Shown: positions 35,129-44,284, counted from the first letter of the stretch. The stretch: 64,000 nt of DNA from Pseudomonas sp. NFR16 (GCF_900108875.1 NZ_FNYJ01000001.1:1331333-1395332); one strand, 5' to 3'. Made by a program: numbers and translations. Notes: generated by a model not told the origin, from the sequence alone.

Positions 35129-35941
35129 CTATCCCCGGGCGAACGCGGCGGCGGCTTGATATTGCTCCGCGGTCGGCGTCACGCCGGTGTACAGGATGAA
35201 CTGTTCCAGCGCCTGAATCGCCGCTACTTGATCACCTGTGATCAGGCGCTTGCCGGCTTTTTCGGCGTGAACAATGAACGGCGTGCGTGCAGGGGTCGCC
35301 ACGACGTCAAATGCGGTGTCCGCGGCCTCGATAGCCGCTTCGTCGAAGGCCAGGGCGTCGGCCTGATCGCCCGCCATGCCGAGTGGCGTGACGTTGACCA
35401 GCAAGGGCGGGCGCTCGCTGCCCAGTTCTGCCTGCCACGCCAGGCCACAGGTGCTCGCCAGCGCGCGACCGGCCGCCTCGTTGCGCGCCACGATCAAGCC
35501 ATCGGTAAATCCGGCATCACGCATCGCGCACGCCACCGCCTTGGCCATGCCGCCACTGCCGCGCAGGGCAAAGCGTGTGCGTGGAACGGCGTGCGCCTCC
35601 AGCAACTGCGCGACAGCGATGTAGTCAGTGTTGTAGGCCTTGAGATGGCCATCAGTGTTCACGATGGTATTGATCGACTGAATCGCCGCCGCCGATGCAT
35701 CCATCTCATCGATCAGGGCGATGCTCGCCTCCTTGAACGGCATGGACACGCCACAGCCGCGAATACCCAGCGATCGCATGCCGGCGATGGCAGCCGGCAG
35801 GTCATTTGGCGCAAAAGCCTTGTAATAAAAGTTAAGTCCCAACTGCTGATAAAGATGGTTATGAAACCGCACGCCGAAGTTGCCGGGACGGCCGGCCAAG
35901 GACATGCATAACAGTGTTTCTTTACTGGCAGTGACCAACAT
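35129..35941 (-). CDS. Shikimate dehydrogenase-like protein (SdhL / HI0607 type)
   Basis: A 270-residue member of the shikimate/quinate dehydrogenase superfamily. The N-terminal LCMSLAGRPGNFGVRFHNHL differs from AroE and is characteristic of the SdhL (HI0607) subclass, which reduces dehydroshikimate poorly and whose true role is unclear. Catalytic Lys (about residue 70, in GVSMPFKE) and Asp (about 106, in YNTDY) are present. The nucleotide-binding turn reads LRGSGGMAKAVA. The start follows GGGAGA. It converges on the YceH gene. Confidence 0.88.
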   Translation of the reverse strand: MLVTASKETLLCMSLAGRPGNFGVRFHNHLYQQLGLNFYYKAFAPNDLPAAIAGMRSLGIRGCGVSMPFKEASIALIDEMDASAAAIQSINTIVNTDGHLKAYNTDYIAVAQLLEAHAVPRTRFALRGSGGMAKAVACAMRDAGFTDGLIVARNEAAGRALASTCGLAWQAELGSERPPLLVNVTPLGMAGDQADALAFDEAAIEAADTAFDVVATPARTPFIVHAEKAGKRLITGDQVAAIQALEQFILYTGVTPTAEQYQAAAAFARG

Positions 35942-36168
35942 GAAATCTCCCGAACGGTATTAGGTGGCGCCTCAGGAAAGGCGTAGAATTGCGCTGCTTG
36001 CGGTGATTAGAGCCCGCAATTGTCAGCAAAGTTGTCGAAGACCTTACACAAAATTTACCCAACGGCGCCGCAGAAATTTCGCAATCCGTTGTCTGAGTAG
36101 TTATCCCGTGGCAGTGCCTGAGCATAACGCAGGCCCGCGACAACGGGACTGAACACCGAGGAACAGTC

Positions 36169-36519
36169 ATGATTCGTCACATCCCCAAGGTTGCCTTGTT
36201 GTTAGGTGCCCTCGCCCTTGCAGGCCAGGCTGAAGCCCATGGCGGCGGCCCAGGCTGGGGTGGAGCGGCCGTTATTGGCGCAGTGGTTGGCGGCGTGGTC
36301 GGTGCAGCCGTCGCGTCGGGCCCGACTTACGTGGCGCCCGCTCCGGTGTATGCGGCCCCGGCTCCGGTGTATTACGCACCGCCACCCCCGCCACCGGTTT
36401 ACTACCAGCCTGCTTATGTCGTTGAGCGTCCCGTGGTGTACGGTCCGCCCCGCTACTATGGCCCGCCACGTTATTACGGCCCGCCACCGGGCTATTACCA
36501 TGGTGGCGGTCGCTGGTAA
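36169..36519 (+). CDS. Exported glycine-zipper protein with Pro/Tyr-rich repeats
   Basis: A 116-residue protein with a signal peptide (to about QAEAHGG), a glycine-zipper segment (GAAVIGAVVGGVVGAAVAS) and a tail of repeats such as APAPVYAAPAPVYYAPP and RYYGPPRYYGPP. Such proteins associate with the outer membrane or are surface-exposed in Pseudomonas and other proteobacteria; their function is unknown. GAGGAACAG is the ribosome-binding site. A GC hairpin follows the gene. Confidence 0.8.
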   Translation: MIRHIPKVALLLGALALAGQAEAHGGGPGWGGAAVIGAVVGGVVGAAVASGPTYVAPAPVYAAPAPVYYAPPPPPPVYYQPAYVVERPVVYGPPRYYGPPRYYGPPPGYYHGGGRW

Positions 36520-36572
36520 CAGCGAGCCGACCCTGACATGAGCGCTGCGCTTTTCAGCACCGCGCTCGATAC

Positions 36573-36597
36573 CAACCCCGCCGATCAGGCGGGGTTG
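36573..36597 (+). terminator. GC-rich hairpin after the Pro/Tyr-rich protein gene
   Basis: CAACCCCGCC pairs perfectly with GGCGGGGTTG around GATCA. The T-tract is poor, so it is a weak terminator or transcript-stabilising hairpin. Confidence 0.5.
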
Positions 36598-36780
36598 TCA
36601 TTTCCGGCCCGCCGATGATGTACAGAACACGCCGGTGAAGTCGGTCGAAGCCTTCACGGGTGAGCATTGCGATAAAAGAAGTCGTTCCCGGAACATTGAC
36701 GCCTGCCCAAACGTACATACTTCTGGCATCGTCTGACTGGCGAATGTCGCGCCAGCCTTCAATAACAACAGGTACGTCCA

Positions 36781-36975
36781 ATGCCGACACAGAATCCGCA
36801 CCGCACCGCCGGACTTTGCACTTCGGGCAAGGTCTACAACGCGCTCACCGAACTCAAGAGTCTGGAAGGTCACCGCACGGCGAAGTTCCTGTCGCTGCTG
36901 GCGCAGAACCTGGTGGAACAGGGTCTGCTGTCGGAGGAAGAAGTGGTCGCCATGCTCGATCAGGTCGTTGACTGA
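36781..36975 (+). CDS. Small helical protein, function unknown
   Basis: A 64-residue cytosolic protein with a polar start and a helical body (VYNALTELKSLEGHRTAKFL, LLSEEEVVAMLDQVV). I do not recognise it. The coding pattern is good but the ribosome-binding site is weak (AGGT about nine bases upstream). Confidence 0.6.
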   Translation: MPTQNPHRTAGLCTSGKVYNALTELKSLEGHRTAKFLSLLAQNLVEQGLLSEEEVVAMLDQVVD

Positions 36976-37159
36976 CGCGCCACACTTCGGGCAGTTCCAG
37001 CCACGCCTAGCCTCCCTTGCACACGCCCCGCCCTGCCGTCAGCCCCTACGGTATCAGGCGGCTGCACCCGTTCCGCGTCAATGACGACTATCGAGAGCAG
37101 TGATTTCTGCCTGCGGACCCGGCCCCGTAAAGTAGCCCCATAGATTGATGGAGGCACTT

Positions 37160-37342
37160 ATGACCAAGGTTCAAATCATGTCGGTAATCGGCAGCGCAGT
37201 TCCCGCTCAACTTCGTGAACGTGGCCTGTTGGCGTGCTGGTACTTGATGCAGGACGGTGAGCCCGTCAGCGGCCCTCTGCCGTCGCTGCCAGCTGCGCAG
37301 GCACTGTCGCAACAGATCGAAACCCGTCAGCTCAACAGCTGA
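37160..37342 (+). CDS. Small protein of 60 residues, function unknown
   Basis: A short gene starting at 37160 with TGGAGG seven bases upstream; the in-frame ATG at 37145 is less well placed. The product includes SVIGSAVPAQLRERGLLACW and LPAAQALSQQIETRQL and seems to be a small alpha/beta or helical cytosolic protein. A terminator at 37393-37423 follows. I do not recognise the family. Confidence 0.65.
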   Translation: MTKVQIMSVIGSAVPAQLRERGLLACWYLMQDGEPVSGPLPSLPAAQALSQQIETRQLNS

Positions 37343-37392
37343 AACCGAATTCGCTCTTCCCTGAAATCGTGCGTTGCTCCGCACTTCCCTTT

Positions 37393-37423
37393 AGCCCGCA
37401 TCCCCTGACGCGGGCTTTTTTTT
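37393..37423 (+). terminator. Intrinsic terminator
   Basis: AGCCCGC and GCGGGCT flank an eight-base loop and are followed by eight T residues. Confidence 0.88.
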
Positions 37424-37444
37424 GCCTGAAATACCTGGCCGGAT

Positions 37445-38005
37445 TCAGCCCCGTTCAGCGAGGGCGACATTGACCTGGCAGCGATGGGCGAGCTTCTGCA
37501 AGCGTTTTTCCAGAGCAGCAAGCACGACGCGATCCGAGCGACCGCTTTCCATTTCGTCGATCAGGTCGTTGGCGACCAGACGCAGTTCATGGGCGATGAC
37601 GATGCGGTCGTCGTTCTGATCCAGCTTGTGTGACTCGAACAGCCGATGCAGGAAGTCGTCGAGCGTGCGTTGCTGGCGGTGCCGGTCGCTGGCGCGTAGA
37701 TGCACCAGATTGACGGTGATGCGTGCCAGCAATTCGCTCAGTTCACCACACAGGTATTGCATGCGCCGGGCATAGCCGGTCTCGCGGTCGCGCACCTGCT
37801 TGCGCTGGAATGCAAGGTCGTCGCGCTTCTGAATGGCGGGCACGGCAACGGCTGCCATCAGCCCCGCAATCAAGCCGATGGCCTGAACCCAACCGGCCCA
37901 GTCCGAAGACCTGGCGAACAGACCGATCGCTAGCAAGAGCACCGCGACGATCACTGCGGCGAACACCGGCACGGTGTAGTCCTTGCTGATAAACCCCTTG
38001 GGCAT
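37445..38005 (-). CDS. Two-helix membrane protein with cytosolic helical domain, unknown function
   Basis: A 186-residue protein: two membrane helices near the N-terminus (VFAAVIVAVLLLAIGLFA and WVQAIGLIAGLMAAVAVPAI), then a long basic helical cytosolic region (KRDDLAFQRKQVRDRE, then LRASDRHRQQRTLDDFLHRL). The start at 38005 follows AGGAG. I do not recognise a family; the layout resembles small membrane-anchored sensors or scaffolds. The 281-bp gap between it and pbpG holds the two divergent promoters and nothing else I can identify. Confidence 0.75.
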   Translation of the reverse strand: MPKGFISKDYTVPVFAAVIVAVLLLAIGLFARSSDWAGWVQAIGLIAGLMAAVAVPAIQKRDDLAFQRKQVRDRETGYARRMQYLCGELSELLARITVNLVHLRASDRHRQQRTLDDFLHRLFESHKLDQNDDRIVIAHELRLVANDLIDEMESGRSDRVVLAALEKRLQKLAHRCQVNVALAERG

Positions 38006-38286
38006 TGCGCAACTCCTGATTCAATGTGGCAAGACGATTCAATGGCGTGGAATGCTAATCGGTGGCTGTCGCGAGTGCCATGAATATTCGATCCAACCCT
38101 TTTAAATACAGGCTTTTTTACCCGGTAACCTGAACGCCACCCATACGAGCCGCTTTTATTGACGAAACGGCGCGAAGCCCCATCGACATCTCTGGAAACA
38201 TGCTCCTAAAATGCGCCGATCTTGTTGTCGTCCTTCAATAAGTACGACGTTCCATGGTGTTTCCATCAATTAAGTGAGCTCTGCTC

Positions 38287-39222
38287 TTGAAAATTCGCAC
38301 ATCACTCATCGGCCTATTATTTGCACTTACAGGCTCGGCACTTTCCACCGGTGCCCTTGCGAACGAACCCGCCGCTTTCAATCGCGACCCTGCCAACCTT
38401 CATCTGGCGTCAGGCAGCGCCATGATCACCGACCTGCAGACCGGTCAGGTGCTGTATTCGAGCAACCCGGACGTCATCGTGCCGATCGCCTCGGTGACCA
38501 AACTGATGACCGCCATGGTCACCCTTGACGCCAAGCTGCCGATGGACGAGATGATCAAGGTCGACATCTCGCAGACCGCTGAAATGAAGGGCGTGTTTTC
38601 CCGGGTCAAGCTGGGCAGCGAGTTGAACCGCCACGATATGCTGCTAATCACCCTCATGTCTTCGGAGAACCGCGCGGCAGCGAGCCTGGCGCACAGCTAC
38701 CCGGGCGGCTACCCGGCCTTCATCAAGGCCATGAACGCCAAGGCGAAGGCACTGGGCATGAGTCACACCGTTTACATGGAGCCGACCGGCCTTTCAGTGT
38801 TCAACGTATCGACTGCGCGCGATTTGACCAAACTGGCGCTTGCCGCGCGTAGCTACCCGATGCTGCGGGAACTGAGCACCACGCCGGAAAAGACCGTGAC
38901 TTTCCGCAAGCCCACCTACACCCTGGGTTTCAGCAACACTGACCACCTGGTGCGCAAGTCGAACTGGGACATCAAACTGACCAAGACCGGTTTCACCAAC
39001 CAGGCCGGGCACTGTCTTGTGCTGCTGACCAGCATGGCCAATCGTCAGGTGTCGGTGGTGATTCTCGATGCCTTCGGCAAATACACCCACTTCGCCGATG
39101 CCAGCCGGATGCGTTTGTGGATGGAGACCGGCAAGAGCGGTCCGGCGCCGGAAGTGGCGCTGCAGTACAAGAAGGAAAAGAACCTGGTGATGAAGCAGAA
39201 AGGGCTCCAGGCGTCGGATTGA
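38287..39222 (+). CDS. pbpG: D-alanyl-D-alanine endopeptidase PBP7/PbpG
   Basis: A 311-residue periplasmic endopeptidase of the S11 family that cleaves D,D cross-links in peptidoglycan. A signal peptide ends near TGALANEP. Motifs: SxxK as IASVTKLM (Ser69, Lys72), SxN as [11 protein letters not shown], and KTG as [10 protein letters not shown]. Translation starts at TTG (38287) with GTGAG upstream. It lacks the C-terminal amphipathic anchor of DacA, as PBP7 does. The REP array lies downstream. Confidence 0.93.
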   Translation: MKIRTSLIGLLFALTGSALSTGALANEPAAFNRDPANLHLASGSAMITDLQTGQVLYSSNPDVIVPIASVTKLMTAMVTLDAKLPMDEMIKVDISQTAEMKGVFSRVKLGSELNRHDMLLITLMSSENRAAASLAHSYPGGYPAFIKAMNAKAKALGMSHTVYMEPTGLSVFNVSTARDLTKLALAARSYPMLRELSTTPEKTVTFRKPTYTLGFSNTDHLVRKSNWDIKLTKTGFTNQAGHCLVLLTSMANRQVSVVILDAFGKYTHFADASRMRLWMETGKSGPAPEVALQYKKEKNLVMKQKGLQASD

Positions 39223-39383
39223 TTGCCCGCGGTCACTGGCGGCGTGATGCGACGGCCGGGAACACGTTGCATCCGTAGCGGTACGCTCTGATGCGCCTGA
39301 CCCGAACCACAAGCTCGACACCCTCACCAGTGGCCGGCTTCCCCCACACCGATAAGGCGTGATCGAGGCCTCGCGGCGGTTCA

Positions 39384-39589
39384 GTAGGACCGGCTTTAGC
39401 CGGGAAGATGGCAGCGTGTGGGGCATCACTTTTGCAGTGTGGTCACTTACGCCTTCCCGGCTGAAGCCGGTCCTACAAAATATGCGCAGTGTCTCTGTAG
39501 GACCGGCTTTAGCCGGGAAGATGGCAGTGCGCAGGACATCACGTTTGCAGTGTGGCCACTTACGCTTTCCCGGCTGAAGCCGGTCCTAC
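39384..39589. repeat. REP/BIME array: two tandem pairs of inverted REP sequences
   Basis: Forward REPs at 39384-39407 and 39497-39520 (GTAGGACCGGCTTTAGCCGG, then GAAG) alternate with inverted copies at 39453-39476 and 39566-39589. The period is 113 bp, so two tandem BIME units are present; a degenerate third piece (GGTAGAGCCGGATAAAGCC) follows at about 39607. The array fills most of the 460-bp gap between the convergent pbpG and CorA-like genes. No gene is seen in that gap. Confidence 0.92.
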
Positions 39590-39682
39590 AATCATGCGCA
39601 TTGCCTCGGTAGAGCCGGATAAAGCCGGCGCGCCGTCCCGCGTGGTGATGTGACCTTCACCGGTCCGGTGAGGCCTTCAACT

Positions 39683-40615
39683 TCAGCTGCGAATCCTGGC
39701 CATGCGCTTGAGCACCACCACCATGGCCGTGCCCAGCCCAGCCATGCCGACCAGCAGGGCCGGGTAGCTGATCCACCAGGGCAGCGGCGTGGTCATCATG
39801 CTGTATTCGGACATTCCGCCGATGCCCGCCAGCAGGTTCAGCGGCAGGAACACCACGTTGATCAGCGTCAGTTTGCGCAGCAGGTTGTTGGTGTTGTTGT
39901 TGACCAGATTGCCCCGTGCGTCCATCAGGCTGGCGAACACCGTGGAATAGATGTTCGCCTGTTTATGGCACTGCTCGTTCTCGATGATCATGTCTTCGAT
40001 CAGCGCCAGACTGTCGCTGGAAAAGTGGTGCTTGTGCGCATGATTGCGCAGCCGGGTCAGCACCGAGCCATTGCTGTCGATGGCGTTGATGTAATAGACC
40101 AGGCTCTCGCTGAGGTTGAACATCTGCACCAGATGGCGGCTGTCCATCGAGGCGTTGAACTGCTGCTGCAATTCCCGGGCGATCAGTTTGATCACCTTCA
40201 AGTGGCCCAGGTAGTGATGGATATTGTTGAACAACACCTGCAGCAAGACGTCCAGCGGCTCCTGCATCGGCCGATGCTGATCCAGCTCGCCGAGCTGGCG
40301 GTCATCGGCGCAGATCAGCACCATCTGGTCGTGGCTGAGCAGCAGGCCGAATGAGGACACGTCAAAGCAGAAGCTGTCCTGACCGGAATAATTTTCCGGA
40401 CGCTTCCAGATCATGAACAGCCCGTTGGGGTGGAACTCGATCCGCGCGACTTCATCCGGATCCAGCGCCGACGCCAGCGCATGGTCATCCAGTTGAAAAC
40501 GCTCCAGCAGACGCGCCCTCTCCTGCGCATCCGGCTGGCTGAACCACAGCACAGTAGCGTCCGGCTCGGCACACTCGCGCAACGCGCCCGCCTCAAGGCG
40601 ATGCCCCTTTATCAC
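39683..40615 (-). CDS. CorA-like divalent-cation transporter without the GMN motif
   Basis: A 310-residue CorA/ZntB superfamily protein: a long cytosolic alpha/beta and helical domain (1-250), then two C-terminal membrane helices. The first helix ends VFLPLNLLAGIGGMSEYS, where classical CorA has Y-GMN; the filter triplet is changed, so it may carry another ion (Zn, Ni, Co) or work differently. Translation starts at GTG (40615), four bases after the ATP-grasp gene's stop; an overlapping ATG meets TGA at once. It is co-transcribed with the RimK-like ligase. Confidence 0.85.
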   Translation of the reverse strand: MIKGHRLEAGALRECAEPDATVLWFSQPDAQERARLLERFQLDDHALASALDPDEVARIEFHPNGLFMIWKRPENYSGQDSFCFDVSSFGLLLSHDQMVLICADDRQLGELDQHRPMQEPLDVLLQVLFNNIHHYLGHLKVIKLIARELQQQFNASMDSRHLVQMFNLSESLVYYINAIDSNGSVLTRLRNHAHKHHFSSDSLALIEDMIIENEQCHKQANIYSTVFASLMDARGNLVNNNTNNLLRKLTLINVVFLPLNLLAGIGGMSEYSMMTTPLPWWISYPALLVGMAGLGTAMVVVLKRMARIRS

Positions 40616-40619
40616 GGCA

Positions 40620-42203
40620 TCAGCCCGCCAGGCCGCGACGCTTGACGTCGAGACGGCGGATGAACTCCTCGAGCACCAGCGCGTACAGATCGTCCTGCAA
40701 CCAGGCGTCTTCGATCCCGGCATCGAGATTGGGATTGTCGTTCACTTCAATGACCACCACCCGATCGCCCGACTGCTTGAGGTCGACACCGTACAGGCCG
40801 TCGCCGATCAGATTGGCGGTCTTCACGGCCAGCTCCACCACGGCCTTGGGCGCGTCATGAACCGCCAGAGTCCGGCACTCGCCGTTGATCTCGGCGCCCT
40901 TGGCCTTATGGTTGTAGATCTGCCAGTGGCCCTTGGACATGAAGTACTGGCAGGCAAACACCGGCTTGCGGTTGAGCACGCCGATTCGCCAGTCGTATTC
41001 GGTGTAGAGGTATTCCTGCGCCAGCAACAGCACCGACTGCTCGAACAGCTGGTCGGCGGCATCCTGCAGCTGCCGGGCGTCCTGCACCTTGATCACCCCC
41101 TTGGAGAAGCAACCATCAGGGATTTTCAGGACCAGCGGAAACCCCAGCCGGCTGGCCACGCGCGCGAGGTCGTCCGGGCGCTCCTTGTACAGAATCTCGG
41201 TAGCGGGCATGCCCAGGTTGCGGCGCTTGAGCAAGTCGGTCAGGTAGACCTTGTTGGTGCAGCGCAGAATCGACGCGGGGTCATCCATCACCACCAGCCC
41301 TTCGCTCTCGGCCTTTTTGGCGAAACGGTAGGTGTGGTTGTCGACGCGGGTGGTCTCGCGGATCAACAGGGCATCGTATTCACCCAGGCGTGAATAGTCC
41401 TTCTTCTCGATCAACTCGACATCCATGCCCAATTGCTGACCGACGCGAATAAAGTTCTCCAGCGCTTTGGAATTGGATGGCGGCAGCGCCTCCTGCGGGT
41501 CGTGGAGAATCGCCATGTCGTAGCGGTAGGTGCGACGCGAACGCGGCTGGCGCCAGATCTTGCGGCTGAAACTGTCCAGCGACTGCGCGAACTGATCCTG
41601 CTGATCGTCGCGCAGACGCGTCATCGCCCCCGTCTTGATGCCGACCACGTGCCAGTGCTCGCGTTTGCGAAACTGCACCAGCAGGATCGGTGCGGGGAAC
41701 GCTTCGAACAGCTGGCGCGCCAGATCCTGCAACGGCACGAGGTCGGTCTGGCCGAAATACAGGCTCAGCGTAAAACCCTCGGTCTCGTCATAGGGATGGT
41801 CACGCAACGCGTGCTCCAGCCGTTTGTCCAGGTCGTCCAGCGCCAGACCGTACAGCGATTTGCGCGCCAGCTCACTGATGGTCTTCACCGATGGAATCAC
41901 GTGATGACCCCGGGCTTCGGCCAGCAGCGAGCAATAGTAACCATGGCCCAGGTACCGGTAACTGCGACACAGGTTAATGACCTGCACACGCTGTCCGACA
42001 TGGGTCTGTGGCGGGCTTTCCATATAATCCTGCGCCGTGATCAGGTCATCACTGGGCAAGTAGGAAGACCAGTCTTCCAGGCGCTCGACCACGATCAATA
42101 GTTGACTCTGTGTGGAGAGCGCTTTCAGCGGTTCAATATTAAATGTTGCCGAACGCTGAGAGTGTGTCGATACTTCATCGGTCTTCACCGGCACCGCATT
42201 CAT
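40620..42203 (-). CDS. RLAN-domain/ATP-grasp RimK-like ligase
   Basis: A 527-residue protein. The N-terminal half (about 1-200) matches the RimK-like ATP-grasp N-terminal (RLAN) domain. The C-terminal half is an ATP-grasp ligase: CTNKVYLTDLLKRRNLGMPAT, the loop FPLVLKIPDGCFSKGVIKV, AQEYLYTEYDWRIGVLN, and the metal-binding VIEVNDNPNLDAG. Such enzymes join amino acids or peptides by activating a carboxylate. It is divergent from a GNAT-C39 peptidase gene; this pairing was noted in published comparative work on amidoligases as a predicted peptide-modification system. AAGGATC precedes the ATG. Confidence 0.9.
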   Translation of the reverse strand: MNAVPVKTDEVSTHSQRSATFNIEPLKALSTQSQLLIVVERLEDWSSYLPSDDLITAQDYMESPPQTHVGQRVQVINLCRSYRYLGHGYYCSLLAEARGHHVIPSVKTISELARKSLYGLALDDLDKRLEHALRDHPYDETEGFTLSLYFGQTDLVPLQDLARQLFEAFPAPILLVQFRKREHWHVVGIKTGAMTRLRDDQQDQFAQSLDSFSRKIWRQPRSRRTYRYDMAILHDPQEALPPSNSKALENFIRVGQQLGMDVELIEKKDYSRLGEYDALLIRETTRVDNHTYRFAKKAESEGLVVMDDPASILRCTNKVYLTDLLKRRNLGMPATEILYKERPDDLARVASRLGFPLVLKIPDGCFSKGVIKVQDARQLQDAADQLFEQSVLLLAQEYLYTEYDWRIGVLNRKPVFACQYFMSKGHWQIYNHKAKGAEINGECRTLAVHDAPKAVVELAVKTANLIGDGLYGVDLKQSGDRVVVIEVNDNPNLDAGIEDAWLQDDLYALVLEEFIRRLDVKRRGLAG

Positions 42204-42293
42204 GAGTAGATCCTTCGGGAACCAAGTCCTTTCTATTAACCATGGCGTTGTAGAAATGTCCCGTTTCGTTACTCACTCTTTACGGTTGTCGAC

Positions 42294-43433
42294 ATGAACT
42301 TTATTTATCGCCTCGCCGAACTTTCCGACGTAGATGAGTTGTTGGTCCTGGAAAACCAGTGCTTTGAAACCGACCGACTGAATGCGCGCAGTTTTCACTG
42401 GATGGTCAGTCGCGCCAATGCCCGGTTGATCGTCGCCCAGGGCGACGGCCATCTGGCCGGGTATGCGCTGCTGCTGTTTCATCGCGGCACCTCGCTGGGA
42501 CGGCTCTATTCGCTGGCGATCAGCGAGCGTGCGCGCGGCCAGGGCCTCGGCCAGCAGCTGTTGGCGCAGGCGGAGCAACATGCACGGGAGCGCGACTGCG
42601 CCTACCTGCGCCTGGAAGTGCGGCCCGACAACGCCCCTGCCATCCGCCTGTACGAACGCAACGGTTATCGCCTGTTCGACCGGATCGACGATTACTACGA
42701 AGACCACGCCTGTGCGCTGCGCTATGAAAAGCGCATCCGCGAGCATGCCGTCGGCGTCACCCGCCATGTGCCTTATTACGCGCAAACCCTGGATTTCAGC
42801 TGCGGCCCGGCCTGCCTGCTGATGGCGATGAAGGCGCTGCAGCCCGAACGCGCGATGCAGCGCCACGAGGAACTGCAGCTATGGCGCGAAGCGACCACGG
42901 TGTTCATGACCTCCGGCCACGGGGGTTGCAGCCCGCAAGGCCTGGCACTGGCGGCGCTCAGACGCGGGTTTGATGTCGGTCTGCAGGTGTCGGTGCAAGG
43001 GCCGTTGTTTCTCGCCGGCGTGCGCAGCGAGGAAAAACGCGAGGTGATGCGTCTGGTGCATCAGGAGTTCAGCCGCGAACTGGCGCAGAGTCCGGTGCGT
43101 CAGTTGGGCAACCTGCCGCTCGACCTGCACGCGCTGCAACAGCACAACGGTCTCGCCCTGGTGTTGATCAGCAGTTACCGACTCACGCGCTCCAAAGCCC
43201 CTCACTGGGTGCTGGTAACAGGGTGCGACAGCGATTTCGTTTACTTGCACGACCCTGATATCGATCACAGTCAACAACGTCAGGCGATGGATTGCCAATA
43301 CATGCCGGTCAGCCACAAAGAGTTTGATGGCATGAGCTGTTTCGGCGCCGACAAACTGCGAGCCGCGGTTGTTTTATACCGCCCGGTAGTGGCCGCCATA
43401 ATACCCGCATCAACGTTATCCAATCATGCGTAA
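42294..43433 (+). CDS. GNAT acetyltransferase fused to C39-family peptidase
   Basis: A 379-residue two-domain protein. Residues 1-150 are a RimI-like GNAT domain (SLAISERARGQGLGQQLLAQ, then NAPAIRLYERNGY). Residues about 155-370 are a papain-like C39 peptidase: LDFSCGPACLLMAM gives the nucleophile Cys170, APHWVLVTG the His304, and LHDPD the Asp320, so the full triad is present. It is cytosolic. It stands divergent from the RLAN/ATP-grasp gene, 90 bp apart. Together they could process and modify a peptide or protein terminus; the substrate is unknown. Confidence 0.9.
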   Translation: MNFIYRLAELSDVDELLVLENQCFETDRLNARSFHWMVSRANARLIVAQGDGHLAGYALLLFHRGTSLGRLYSLAISERARGQGLGQQLLAQAEQHARERDCAYLRLEVRPDNAPAIRLYERNGYRLFDRIDDYYEDHACALRYEKRIREHAVGVTRHVPYYAQTLDFSCGPACLLMAMKALQPERAMQRHEELQLWREATTVFMTSGHGGCSPQGLALAALRRGFDVGLQVSVQGPLFLAGVRSEEKREVMRLVHQEFSRELAQSPVRQLGNLPLDLHALQQHNGLALVLISSYRLTRSKAPHWVLVTGCDSDFVYLHDPDIDHSQQRQAMDCQYMPVSHKEFDGMSCFGADKLRAAVVLYRPVVAAIIPASTLSNHA

Positions 43434-43516
43434 AGAGTTCGTCGTATTCATTGAAGTGTCTGGCTTCAATGCGCATGAATAGGAGGTCGGCCTGGGGCCA
43501 GTCTGGAATAACTCAC

Positions 43517-43648
43517 GTGGAAAACTCGGAAATCGGTTTCATGATTATTGGCGCGATTGCAGTATTGGGGATGACAGCGTTTTATTTCGATTTCGTGCAT
43601 CCGCGCACGCGGCACACTCGGCACATCCGCGAAGAGCATGACAAATGA
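43517..43648 (+). CDS. Small membrane peptide downstream of the GNAT-C39 gene
   Basis: A 43-residue product if GTG at 43517 is used: VENSEIGF, one membrane helix MIIGAIAVLGMTAFYFDFV, then a basic tail with HPRTRHTRHIREE. Upstream in-frame ATGs (43451, 43469, 43475) give longer forms, and AGGAGG at 43481-43486 lacks a well-placed start, so the true start is uncertain. It follows the GNAT-C39 gene by 83 bp and could be its substrate or an unrelated small protein. Confidence 0.35.
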   Translation: MENSEIGFMIIGAIAVLGMTAFYFDFVHPRTRHTRHIREEHDK

Positions 43649-43771
43649 CGACGGTTTGCATCTTGCCCGGCGCTGCGTTTCTTTCATCTTGCCGGGCGCG
43701 CATAACGTCAGCCACCCGCTACGCTTGCTCTGTAGAAGTTCGCTTCGGAAACGGCTCGGGGGAGTTGCGTC

Positions 43772-44230
43772 ATGATCATCAAGTGGGTACTGGCTGCGTT
43801 ACATTTACTGGCGTTTGGATTTGCGTTGGCAGCGGTACTGGCTCGGGGGCGGGCACTGCGGCGATTGCGCGCCGACGATCCCCGATCCTTTCGCGACGTG
43901 TTCGTGGTGGACAACATATGGGGTGTCTCGGCAGGCATCCTGCTCATCACCGGCGCCTTTCGCGCCTTCGGCGGGCTGGAGAAAGGCTCGTTTTACTACC
44001 TGCACCAGCCGCTGTTTCACCTGAAAATGACCGCCTTCGTCGCCATTCTGGCGCTGGAGATCGTGCCGATGTTCGCCTTGATCAAATGGCGCATCGCATT
44101 CAAGAAGCAACAGACCATCGACACGTCCAGGTCACGTCGCTTCGCCCGCATCAGTCACATGGAGGCAGCGCTGATGGTCATCATCGTGATCGCTGCCACC
44201 GGCATGGCCCGGGGGATACTGCTCAGTTGA
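43772..44230 (+). CDS. DUF2214-family membrane protein
   Basis: A 152-residue protein with four membrane helices (IIKWVLAALHLLAFGFALAA, IWGVSAGILLITGAF, LFHLKMTAFVAILALEIVPM, AALMVIIVIAATGMARG). This is the DUF2214 pattern, with its HLLAFG histidine and the basic loop ALRRLRADDP. Function unknown. A longer frame from 43645 overlaps it in another register and is not coding. Confidence 0.85.
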   Translation: MIIKWVLAALHLLAFGFALAAVLARGRALRRLRADDPRSFRDVFVVDNIWGVSAGILLITGAFRAFGGLEKGSFYYLHQPLFHLKMTAFVAILALEIVPMFALIKWRIAFKKQQTIDTSRSRRFARISHMEAALMVIIVIAATGMARGILLS

Positions 44231-44284
44231 GGCACGGCGTCGCCCTTGGCACCCGGTTACGCACGGCGGCAAGTCTTCCGCCGC

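Noticed and set aside
39384..39589. CRISPR array
   Set aside because: The repeats alternate in orientation and match Pseudomonas REP sequences; spacers are not unique units of constant length and there are no cas genes.
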